In this document: in pieces, positions 54,332-62,437 of the stretch
Layout of the letters: each line of letters starts with the position of its first letter
Numbering within the stretch: position 1 is the stretch's first letter
NCBI RefSeq assembly: GCF_000392615.1
Contig: NZ_KB933398.1
Location: 3,271,705-3,335,704 of the forward strand
Origin: Lysinibacillus sphaericus OT4b.31
GTDB taxonomy: Bacteria; Bacillota; Bacilli; Bacillales_A; Planococcaceae
Length of the DNA stretch: 64,000 nt
Direction of reading: 5' to 3'
The notes under the pieces: model-generated
What the model was told of the DNA's origin: nothing
Seen by the model: only the letters and a program-made list of their open reading frames with translations
The model's database searches: none
Position numbers and translations under genes: made by a program

Positions 54332-55603
54332 TTATGCTGAAGTTTTTGTGTCGCTACCTTCATCGAGTTCAGTGCCATCTTCAAGAAGCAATTTCGGTTT
54401 TTCTTTATCCGTAATTGTTTTTGCTGTAATGATACATTTTTTCACGTCATCACGTGATGGTAGTTCGTACATTACTTCTAGCATTGTTGACTCAATAATT
54501 GAACGAAGACCGCGTGCACCTGTTTTACGTTCAATTGCTTCTTTCGCAATTTCAGAAAGGGCACCTTCATCAAACTCAAGCTCAACACCATCTAGCTCAA
54601 GCATTTTTTGATATTGCTTCGCTAGTGCATTTTTTGGCTCGGTTAAAATTTGTACAAGCGCCGTCTCGTTTAATTGTTCAAGACTGGCAAGTACTGGCAA
54701 ACGACCAATGAATTCCGGAATAAGACCAAATTTCAGTAAATCCTCTGGAATCAGCTTCGCCATTAATGAGCCTTCATCCACTTCTACTTTATTTGGATCT
54801 GAACCGAAGCCAATTATTTTCTCGCCTTGACGGCGTTTGATAATAGATTCAATACCATCAAATGCACCACCTACGATGAATAAAATATTTGTTGTATCGA
54901 TTTGTAAAAACTCTTGGTGTGGATGCTTACGTCCGCCTTGCGGTGGCACACTTGCAACAGTTCCTTCTAGAATTTTCAGAAGTGCCTGTTGAACTCCTTC
55001 ACCAGAAACATCACGAGTAATCGATGGGTTTTCTGATTTTCGTGCAACTTTATCGATTTCATCGATATAGATAATGCCTTTTTCTGCACGTTCAATATCA
55101 TAGTCTGCTGATTGGATTAATTTTAGTAAAATATTTTCTACGTCCTCACCTACATAACCAGCTTCTGTTAAAGAAGTAGCATCCGCAATTGCGAAAGGAA
55201 CGTTTAATATACGCGCTAGTGTTTGAGCTAATAATGTTTTACCGCTACCAGTTGGGCCGATTAACACAATGTTCGATTTTGCTAACTCTACATCATCAAT
55301 CTTACTATTCGTATTGATGCGTTTGTAGTGATTGTAAACCGCAACCGCTAAGGCTTTTTTAGCACGTTCTTGTCCAATTACATACTCATTTAAAATCGAT
55401 AAGATCTCTTTTGGTTTCGGAATATCTTGGAATTCGATTTCTTCCTCTACACCTAGTTCTTCTACAACGATTTCAGAACAAAGCTCGATACATTCATCAC
55501 AAATATAAACACCAGGACCTGCAACTAGTTTACGCACTTGTTCCTGTGGCTTTCCACAGAATGAGCATTTTAAATTGCCTTTTTCATCATTAAATTTGAA
55601 CAA
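54332..55603 (-). CDS. clpX: ClpX, unfoldase of the ClpXP protease
   Basis: This AAA+ ATPase recognises and feeds substrates to ClpP. It is 423 residues. The N-terminal C4 zinc finger ([11 protein letters not shown] to [10 protein letters not shown]) is followed by Walker [14 protein letters not shown], Walker [12 protein letters not shown], and the pore and ClpP-binding elements (IGFGS near 270). It is downstream of tig, as in most bacteria. Confidence 0.98.
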   Translation of the reverse strand: MFKFNDEKGNLKCSFCGKPQEQVRKLVAGPGVYICDECIELCSEIVVEELGVEEEIEFQDIPKPKEILSILNEYVIGQERAKKALAVAVYNHYKRINTNSKIDDVELAKSNIVLIGPTGSGKTLLAQTLARILNVPFAIADATSLTEAGYVGEDVENILLKLIQSADYDIERAEKGIIYIDEIDKVARKSENPSITRDVSGEGVQQALLKILEGTVASVPPQGGRKHPHQEFLQIDTTNILFIVGGAFDGIESIIKRRQGEKIIGFGSDPNKVEVDEGSLMAKLIPEDLLKFGLIPEFIGRLPVLASLEQLNETALVQILTEPKNALAKQYQKMLELDGVELEFDEGALSEIAKEAIERKTGARGLRSIIESTMLEVMYELPSRDDVKKCIITAKTITDKEKPKLLLEDGTELDEGSDTKTSA

Positions 55604-56117
55604 TATGTTTCACCCCTATTCAAGCAACAATCTTACAAGATTATTGAACCATTATCAAATAAATTGACTGCATCAATTACGCTTCCGCCTAATTACGTCG
55701 GTATTTTGAATTTGTACTAGGCCTGTAAGACCCAAACCAGTTAGCCGCCTACATCGTATGGAAACAACACAATTAGCTAACATTCTAAAATAACACCTTC
55801 AAAAAACGTAATATCCGCTTGTGGCTTAACTTCATTCAGCAGGGGTTTGTTATTCATCATTTGATGGAAAACCCTTTGATATTCACTCCCACTATGAGCA
55901 GGTAGAATGTCTCGGTCTCGTATGATACTTATCGTTTGCAGTAAAGACAACTTTTGTGTAAACGATTCATTTTCGAGAAAATCTGCTGAATGAAGTTAAA
56001 ATTTAGCATCGTGTGATAAGTCAAACAACAATACTATGTATAAGAAAGAGTATTAAGGCTCTTGCCTATCCCTTAGAGCAGGCTTTAGCTTAGATTTAAA
56101 AATTTATATGTGATAAA
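55604..56117. other. Unusually long clpX-tig intergenic region
   Basis: About 580 bp lie between tig and clpX. The middle is occupied by the 17-bp inverted-repeat element (55826-55999). The remainder presumably contains the clpX promoter, which I cannot place with confidence. A start-less minus-strand frame (55787 to about 55998) ends in EVKPQADITFFEGVILEC and may be a gene remnant. Confidence 0.5.
55826..55999. repeat. 174-bp element with perfect 17-bp terminal inverted repeats
   Basis: TTAACTTCATTCAGCAG at 55826-55842 and its exact complement at 55983-55999 enclose 140 bp. Each end carries TTAA outermost. No flanking target duplication is apparent. It looks like a miniature inverted-repeat element or solo remnant, or else forms a long hairpin; it encodes no transposase. 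Confidence 0.65.
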
Positions 56118-56146
56118 ACAAGGCACGGTAAAATGCCGTACCTTGT
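56118..56146 (-). terminator. Terminator after tig
   Basis: ACAAGGCACGG / CCGTACCTTGT, 11-bp stem continuous with a U-G pair in minus RNA, followed by TTTTATCAC. Confidence 0.85.
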
Positions 56147-56181
56147 GTCTTATAAATTCACTATCTAGTTACCAAAAAATC

Positions 56182-57471
56182 TTATTCAGTAATTTTAGCG
56201 TTTTCTACTAAAAATTCAACTGTTTTTTGAATTTTAATGTCATTTTCAAGAACTGCAGTGCCGCCTAAAGCGCCAGTAATTTGTTCTTTAGTCATGTTGA
56301 ATTGAGCAGCCATTTTTTCTAATTCCGCTTCAATATCAGCTTCAGTTGCTTCAATTTTTTCAGCTGCAGCGATTGCTTCAAGTGTTAAAGAAACACGTAC
56401 ACGGCTTTCAGCTTCTTCTTTCATTTGACCACGTAAATCTTCTTCTGTTTGACCAGAGAATTGGTAATAAAGGTCTAAGTTCATACCTTGTGTTTGTAAA
56501 CGTTGACCAAACTCTTGTAGCATACGATCAGTTTCAGAATTTACCATACCAGCTGGTACTTCGAATTCTGCGTTTTCTGCCGCTTTTTCCACTAATTCGT
56601 CACGTAGTGTAGCATCTGATTCTGCTTGTTTTTGTGTAGCAGTTTGCTCTTTAATTTTTGCACGTAATGCTTCTACGCCTTCTACTTCTGGATCTAATTC
56701 TTTCGCAAACTCATCGTTTAGTTCTGGAAGAACTTTTGTTTTTACTTCTTTTACAGTTACTTTGAAAGTAGCTTCTTTTCCAGCTAATTCTTCAGCGTGG
56801 TATTCTTCTGGGAAAGTAACAACTACGTCTTTTGCTTCGCCAGCTTTTAAGCCTACAACTTGCTCTTCAAAGCCAGGGATAAATGAACCTGAACCGATTT
56901 CTAGTGGATAGTCTTCGCCTTTACCACCTTCGAAAGCTTCCTCACCTACAAAACCTTCAAAGTCGATAACAGCTGTATCGCCTTCAACAATCGCTTCGTC
57001 TTCTTTAATTTCAAGTTCAGCTTTACGAGCTAATTGTTCTTGAATTTGTGCTTCTACTTCTTCGTCAGTTACTTCAACTGGAAGTTTCGCAACTTCTAAG
57101 CCTTTATAGTCACCTAGTTTTGGTTCTGGTTTCACAGTTACTTGCGCAGTGAAAGAGAAATCTTGACCATGTACAAAGTTTTCTGTACCAGAAATTTCTG
57201 GGTAGTCAACTGGCATAATACCAGCTTCATCAATTGCTTTCGAATACGAATCTGGTACGATGATTTCTAATGCATCTTGGTATAAAGATTCGATACCGAA
57301 ACGTTGTTCAAACATTTTACGAGGCATTTTACCTTTACGGAAACCTGGTACATTAATTTGTTTTACAACTTTTTTGAATGCTTGATCCATTGCTGCGTCT
57401 ACTTCTGCAGCTGGTACTTCTATAGTAAGAGTACCGATATTACCTTCTTGTTTTTCCCATTTTGCTGACAT
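56182..57471 (-). CDS. tig: Trigger factor
   Basis: This ribosome-bound chaperone and peptidyl-prolyl isomerase is 429 residues. The ribosome-binding signature GFRKGKMPR (about residues 43-51) is followed by the FKBP-type PPIase domain ([21 protein letters not shown]) and the helical arms. GGAGG precedes the ATG. It is upstream of clpX, separated by a terminator and the repeat element. Confidence 0.98.
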   Translation of the reverse strand: MSAKWEKQEGNIGTLTIEVPAAEVDAAMDQAFKKVVKQINVPGFRKGKMPRKMFEQRFGIESLYQDALEIIVPDSYSKAIDEAGIMPVDYPEISGTENFVHGQDFSFTAQVTVKPEPKLGDYKGLEVAKLPVEVTDEEVEAQIQEQLARKAELEIKEDEAIVEGDTAVIDFEGFVGEEAFEGGKGEDYPLEIGSGSFIPGFEEQVVGLKAGEAKDVVVTFPEEYHAEELAGKEATFKVTVKEVKTKVLPELNDEFAKELDPEVEGVEALRAKIKEQTATQKQAESDATLRDELVEKAAENAEFEVPAGMVNSETDRMLQEFGQRLQTQGMNLDLYYQFSGQTEEDLRGQMKEEAESRVRVSLTLEAIAAAEKIEATEADIEAELEKMAAQFNMTKEQITGALGGTAVLENDIKIQKTVEFLVENAKITE

Positions 57472-57584
57472 GTATAAATACCTCCAAATAAATAATCAAG
57501 TTTAAAATGTTAGACAATTCATTCGTAACTACGATTTTGACAACCATTTTAGTATATCATAGATGCGTATAGTTTCAACTTATT

Positions 57585-58574
57585 TCATACTTCCTGTAGT
57601 TCTGTTAGTTTTTCTAACAATTGTAAAAACTCGATGATTTCATAGTCCATTTCCTGTACCTTCCCAAGCATCGTTTGAACAAAATCAATATAACTATAGG
57701 CAATATCATCCGTTTCAAATGGATACCATTCAAACGGATACGTAACAATGGCATGCTTTGCCATTAAATATTGTACCATTTCTAGGGTCGATGGGTCTTG
57801 TTCTAATTTACTCTCGATAATTTTTTTCACTCGTCCATACTGAGGTAACTGATTAGGCAATGCTAATTCAGCCGGGTTGATGGCTTTTGACTGATCAAAT
57901 TTTGTGACATTGAGTTCAATGGACACCTCTTGCTCCACAAGTAAAATTAACGCTAAGCTTTGTACAAATGGATGAATAGTAGGACTTTCAATAATAGCCT
58001 TGAGCGCCGTTTTTAACTGTCGTACGTTTGTATCCATTAAACGATGCAGACGCATAGACTGTTCATTTGGCGTTAACGAACTAAAATTGGCCAATTCATA
58101 CTCTTGTTGTTCCATCAATAACTGTGTATCTTCTTTTTGTTGAAGATTTTTTGCTACTTCTCTATTCAAACTTTGTAAACGCTCAAACTTTTCAAGCTGT
58201 GCTGCTGGAAGTACATTTTCTTCAATGAGCGCAGAAATTAACGCCTCTACTTGATGATATTCCTTTAGCTGCATACAAATAGTTATATAGAGTTCCATTA
58301 CTTCGACATACATCGAAGTACCCATTGCGAGTAATCCCTCACAAATCTCCTTTGCTTTCACATACGCCTTTAATTCATATAAAGCATACGCATAAGCACT
58401 TAATGCTACTTCATCTCCCTCCTCATATAAAAATGCCTTTTCAAAGCTTGCCACGGCTTCTTCGTATTGATAATTTTCTGCAAACATTTGGCCCTGTCGT
58501 ATTAACATTTGGGCTGCGCCAGGAAAAACAACAACATTATCATGTTTAATGACATGACGCTTTCGTTTTGTCAT
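57585..58574 (-). CDS. TPR-repeat protein (YsoA-like)
   Basis: This soluble, helical protein of about 329 residues has tetratricopeptide-like repeats in its first half: AENYQYEEAVASFEKAFLYEEG, then VALSAYAYALYELKAYVKAKEI, then MYVEVMELYITICMQL. Its acidic second half I cannot assign. The place next to tig corresponds to ysoA in B. subtilis, of unknown function. Start ATG at 58574 follows AGAGGTG by 6 nt; the alternative GTG is three codons upstream. Confidence 0.8.
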   Translation of the reverse strand: MTKRKRHVIKHDNVVVFPGAAQMLIRQGQMFAENYQYEEAVASFEKAFLYEEGDEVALSAYAYALYELKAYVKAKEICEGLLAMGTSMYVEVMELYITICMQLKEYHQVEALISALIEENVLPAAQLEKFERLQSLNREVAKNLQQKEDTQLLMEQQEYELANFSSLTPNEQSMRLHRLMDTNVRQLKTALKAIIESPTIHPFVQSLALILLVEQEVSIELNVTKFDQSKAINPAELALPNQLPQYGRVKKIIESKLEQDPSTLEMVQYLMAKHAIVTYPFEWYPFETDDIAYSYIDFVQTMLGKVQEMDYEIIEFLQLLEKLTELQEV

Positions 58575-58789
58575 TTTTCTCACCTCTTTACTTGTATTTT
58601 CTACGCAAGTCTTCTACTAAATAATTTAAAAATTACTCATTTTTTACAAAACATCATTGCTTTTACATTCATTTTTTGTAATAAATTGTATTATAATTAA
58701 TTAAATTCATCATAAAAAATTTATTGGCAGGCCTCTTTCAACCATTCGGTCTGCATGAGTAAACAAGTTCTTCACAAGGAGTGGAATAC

Positions 58790-59254
58790 ATGCAATTAAT
58801 GGATACAATCAATGAATTCGATAGTCGCATCTCCCCCGATTTCGAGGCACTATCTATTAGAGTTACTTCAATTACGACCGCGGATGGTCCGCAACAAGAT
58901 TATCCGATTAATTTCGAGTTTTTCACACGCACAAAGATTGATATGTACACGCGCGAAGCCATCACGCATATCACGAGTATCCGTGGGAGCATTCCGGGTT
59001 CCATTTCGATTGGTCACCAACACGAATCACTTTTTATTATTCCCCAAAGCGTACACATTGAATGCAACTATAAGCTTCTACGTATAGATATGAAAGATAT
59101 GCATCGTATTTTACAGCATGCCCAACCTAACATCCATTATAGCGAATGGATAATTGATGCGATAAAAAACGCAAATATTCTTGTGGATTTAAAGACAAAT
59201 CACAACACAATTATTGAATGGCCACTTGGTATAAAAGCAGCCATTATTCTGTAA
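58790..59254 (+). CDS. Hypothetical protein, family not recognised
   Basis: A 154-residue soluble protein with no membrane segment or signal peptide: MQLMDTINEFDSRISPDF, strand-rich middle (INFEFFTRTKIDMY, GSISIGHQHESLFIIPQ) and a C-terminal helix-strand (YSEWIIDAIKNANILVDL). It looks like a compact alpha/beta domain. AAGGAG 8 nt before the ATG is a good ribosome-binding site, and codon use fits the neighbours, so it is likely real. It is divergent from the TPR gene and not in an operon. I do not recognise a family. Confidence 0.7.
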   Translation: MQLMDTINEFDSRISPDFEALSIRVTSITTADGPQQDYPINFEFFTRTKIDMYTREAITHITSIRGSIPGSISIGHQHESLFIIPQSVHIECNYKLLRIDMKDMHRILQHAQPNIHYSEWIIDAIKNANILVDLKTNHNTIIEWPLGIKAAIIL

Positions 59255-59708
59255 ATAGGATGGAGCCGTCTAAAAAATCTTTCAAACAACGCCGTCTTCC
59301 TTTCATCAGGCAAGGCACGAGCCGCACTGCTTTCTATCTTCACTCCATGCTGGATCTCATGCTCTTGCTTTTCCTACTCCTGTCGCTACGTTCTACTCAC
59401 GCTTTCATTTCAAATACGATTGGCAGGCGTCTACGTTAGATTTTTTCTTTTGTATCAACAAAATAGTAAAAGTAGGATGCCTTTAAACACATTGTTTTTA
59501 CTTTGTGTACGCCCCTTTTATTTGTTGCAAACCGTATAGCAATTAGCTGTTCCCTTTTTACTGCGTTTCTATCATATCAACTTTCAATAGTTTCTGATAT
59601 GCCCCTTGGTATTTTCACTCAATACTACTGTAAAATATCAACTTTCAATTAAATGTTTGCAAAAAGGCGGTATAATTATTAATAGTATTATCATTGGGGG
59701 CTTTTCAT
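59255..59708. other. Intergenic region before the DUF2785 gene
   Basis: About 450 bp. The first part (59255-59440) is GC-richer and gives open frames on the plus strand without family resemblance. The second part holds two 15-bp direct repeats and a TATAAT at 59671-59676, a probable -10 element for the next gene without a clear -35. Confidence 0.45.
59574..59649. repeat. Pair of 15-bp direct repeats
   Basis: ATATCAACTTTCAAT occurs at 59574-59588 and again at 59635-59649, 61 bp apart, just upstream of the putative -10 at 59671. A possible regulator-binding pair or duplication scar. Confidence 0.7.
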
Positions 59709-60551
59709 ATGGATATCAAAGAAACATTACAATTATTTTCTATTAAGACACTTACTGAGCGCCAGGACTTTTTTTTAATAAAAGGCGATTGGCTCTTACA
59801 ACAAATGTTGACGCATATTGGCTCAACCGACGCAACGCTTCGCGATCATCTTATTCATCGCACATTCATTGACTTACTCAGTGACAACTTACTGAGCCCA
59901 CAGCAATTACAATTTTTGTTTGATACTGCGACAACTGAGGATTTTTTATACTTAAACATTGGTGAAACATTTTCAGATAGTGTGTTTACACGTTCATTTT
60001 CGGCTTTACTTGTGGCAAATATACTCGCAAAGGATGCTGAACAACTTACTTTAAATGATGAAAGTTTACAACAATTCTTTAAAAAGATCGGACGTTATCT
60101 GTTATTAGAGCAGGACACACGCGGACAGGTTGAAGGCAAAGGATGGGCACATAGTATTGCACATGGCGCTGATTTAGCAGCTACAACTATTAAACATCCG
60201 AAGTTTGACTTACACCACGCACCTTCTATCCTCCATGCACTAAAGCTAACAACTTGGAAAGATACTGTCTATATCAACGATGAGGAAGAACGCTTAGTAA
60301 ACATCATTGAGGCATTACTGAATCGTAGCTATTCCGAGGAAGCATTAATGGAATGGGTAGAACAAGTTTTCGACAAATTTGAAATGCATTTAATGACTCA
60401 AGGCTATAACCAGCTTTTTTTTAGCGGACGCACCTGCACACTAAATGTAATGAAAACATTGTACTTTGCCCTAAAAATGAATAATCAAGCAGCAAAGCTT
60501 CAAAATATCATTTATGGACAAGTCGCTAAATGGTTGAAGCTTGGCGCATAA
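59709..60551 (+). CDS. DUF2785 domain protein
   Basis: A 280-residue helical, soluble protein. The family hallmark GKGWAHSIAHGADLAATTIKHP is present with its conserved histidines; HAPSILHALK and FFSGRTCTLNVMKTLYFAL also fit. No enzymatic role is established for DUF2785. GGGGG is 8 nt before the ATG at 59709 (the frame extends five codons further). It is monocistronic with its own terminator. Confidence 0.8.
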   Translation: MDIKETLQLFSIKTLTERQDFFLIKGDWLLQQMLTHIGSTDATLRDHLIHRTFIDLLSDNLLSPQQLQFLFDTATTEDFLYLNIGETFSDSVFTRSFSALLVANILAKDAEQLTLNDESLQQFFKKIGRYLLLEQDTRGQVEGKGWAHSIAHGADLAATTIKHPKFDLHHAPSILHALKLTTWKDTVYINDEEERLVNIIEALLNRSYSEEALMEWVEQVFDKFEMHLMTQGYNQLFFSGRTCTLNVMKTLYFALKMNNQAAKLQNIIYGQVAKWLKLGA

Positions 60552-60579
60552 TTGACTATAGTGGCTATTTAAAAAGAAC

Positions 60580-60619
60580 AACTTGTGTGTTAGGCATATT
60601 CCTAGCACACAAGTTTTTT
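60580..60619 (+). terminator. Terminator after the DUF2785 gene
   Basis: AACTTGTGTGTTAGG pairs with CCTAGCACACAAGTT (one G-U), followed by TTTTTT. Confidence 0.9.
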
Positions 60620-61495
60620 ATATAAATAAGGTAATAAACCGTTTAGACTACTGCAAATCGTATTTGCAACAAAAGTGCAACGTCCGCTACAGGAAACACG
60701 AGACCCAGTAGTGAGCATAAGCACATGCTTCCGTTCGCGTCTTGCCAGAGAAAAATGCCAACCTGACCAATGCTATTATTATCACCCCTCAAATATAAAC
60801 CACCTATAATTTGGATGATAATGAAATTATATTAACATAATTATTACTTACATCCATATTTACCCTTTTCCTCCTTCCGACAATAGATATATTACCCTTT
60901 ACATCCCCAAAAACTGTCTTTTTACATACTCCTTTTTTTAAAAAAACACAACTAAATTGTATTGAATGTCTAAGCATGGCGATGATTTTATTACAAATCA
61001 ACGTCTAAAATGTGAAACAAAACTTTTCACAAAAAAAATGTTTACTTAGCTAAATTCGATAAACCCAGTGTTTTCAACGTTTGCACAGTGTTTATTTTAT
61101 TTAACCTGAAAATACCAATGGTGAAATAACAATTTTTGTTCAAAAAATGTTCATATTCACACCCTATTGGTCATTCAAACTATAACAAAATAATTTTTTT
61201 CCTGAAGAATCGGGCGTATAATCCAATGTGCAAACAACGACAACTTGTGACCATCGACAGTTACTAACTGTCCTTTTGTGGTTGAGCAAATCATTGTCAT
61301 TGCAATCGCTTGCACTAGACCATTCAAATACTAGATTTTACGTTTCATATTGAACCATGCCATTGTAAGTGCACATGTATTTGAATTGGTACATCAGATA
61401 AAAGAGGTGACCTCAATATCCACTATTTGTAAATGTGCATATATACTACACCACATGAATTTTATGAATAGCCGTTTAATAGGAAGGAGTCAAAC
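60620..61495. other. Long intergenic and probable leader region of the qox operon
   Basis: About 875 bp without a credible gene. It includes a TGCAAAT/ATTTGCA palindrome at 60652-60668, a GC-rich patch at about 60670-60770, and AT-rich DNA to 61200. A TATAAT follows at 61217-61222, then a perfect palindrome GACAGTTACTAACTGTC at 61256-61272. If transcription starts near 61230 the qoxA leader is about 265 nt. Confidence 0.45.
61217..61222 (+). promoter_or_regulatory. Possible -10 element for qoxA
   Basis: TATAAT preceded by a T-rich stretch but no good -35 hexamer, consistent with an activator-dependent promoter. Confidence 0.35.
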
Positions 61496-62410
61496 ATGAA
61501 TAAAAAAATAAGCTTAATGTTTTTAGCATTCGGCGCTCTTGCGATCCTTGCTGGTTGTGAACCACTTACAATTTTCGATCCAAAAGGGCCAAATGCAAAA
61601 ACATTATCAGACACAATTATTTTATCCATTATTACAATGGCCGTTATATTACTAGTCGTGTACGTGCTTTTGGCATTTATGCTAACAAAATACCGTGCAT
61701 CAAAATCATCTGCTGATTACGAGCCTCCTCATGAAGAGGGTAGTCATCTACTTGAAATTACATGGACAGTTATTCCAATCATTATCGTAGCATTCCTAGC
61801 AGTTGTTACTGTGAAAACGACAAGTACAGTTGAGACAACACCCGAAGGTTATGATAATAAGGAGCCACTTGTTATTTACGCATCTTCTTCAAACTGGAAA
61901 TGGCATTTTAGCTATCCAGAAGAAGGCATTGAAACAGTAAACTATGTCAATCTACCAACTGACCGTCCAATAGAGTTCAAACTTTACTCATTCGGACCTA
62001 TTACAAGTTTTTGGATTCCACAGCTAGCTGGTCAGAAATACGCTATGAGTGACATGTTGACAACTATTCACCTGGCAGCAGATGAGGTTGGTTCTTTCAT
62101 GGGTCGTAACTCAAACTTTAGTGGACGTGGATTTGCGGAAATGGAATTTGAAGCCCAATCTATGACACAAGCAGATTTCGACGAATGGGTTACTGATGTA
62201 AAAGCGAACGAAAAACCATTAACTGAAGAAAAATTTAATGAGCTATTAGCAGCTGAGCACGTAGGTCGTTCAAGCTACTCATCTACTCATTTAGAATTTA
62301 GTCCACCGCCTATGGAACATGGTGACATGGATATGGATGGCATGGATCATGAACAGATGGACCATTCAACTGATTCACACAAAGATTCCGAATCAACACA
62401 TTCACATTAA
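61496..62410 (+). CDS. qoxA: Cytochrome aa3 quinol oxidase subunit II (lipoprotein)
   Basis: This is subunit II of the menaquinol-oxidising haem-copper oxidase. A lipoprotein signal ends LAILAGC (lipobox, Cys21), followed by two membrane helices (about 38-62, 85-108) and an extracellular cupredoxin domain with SNWKWHFSYPEEGIETVNYVNLPTD. The copper-A ligands of cytochrome c oxidases are absent (NSNFSGRGFAEMEF instead of a CxxxC motif), so it is a quinol oxidase. The C-terminal tail is rich in Met, His and Asp, more than I expect of the family, and may bind copper. AGGAAGGAG precedes the ATG. First gene of the qox operon. Confidence 0.95.
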   Translation: MNKKISLMFLAFGALAILAGCEPLTIFDPKGPNAKTLSDTIILSIITMAVILLVVYVLLAFMLTKYRASKSSADYEPPHEEGSHLLEITWTVIPIIIVAFLAVVTVKTTSTVETTPEGYDNKEPLVIYASSSNWKWHFSYPEEGIETVNYVNLPTDRPIEFKLYSFGPITSFWIPQLAGQKYAMSDMLTTIHLAADEVGSFMGRNSNFSGRGFAEMEFEAQSMTQADFDEWVTDVKANEKPLTEEKFNELLAAEHVGRSSYSSTHLEFSPPPMEHGDMDMDGMDHEQMDHSTDSHKDSESTHSH

Positions 62411-62437
62411 TTTTCAAATCTGAAAGGAGCGCATCCT

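Noticed and set aside
60804-61001. 65-codon minus-strand frame upstream of qoxA
   Set aside because: AT-rich, no ribosome-binding site, no protein-like pattern; probably chance.
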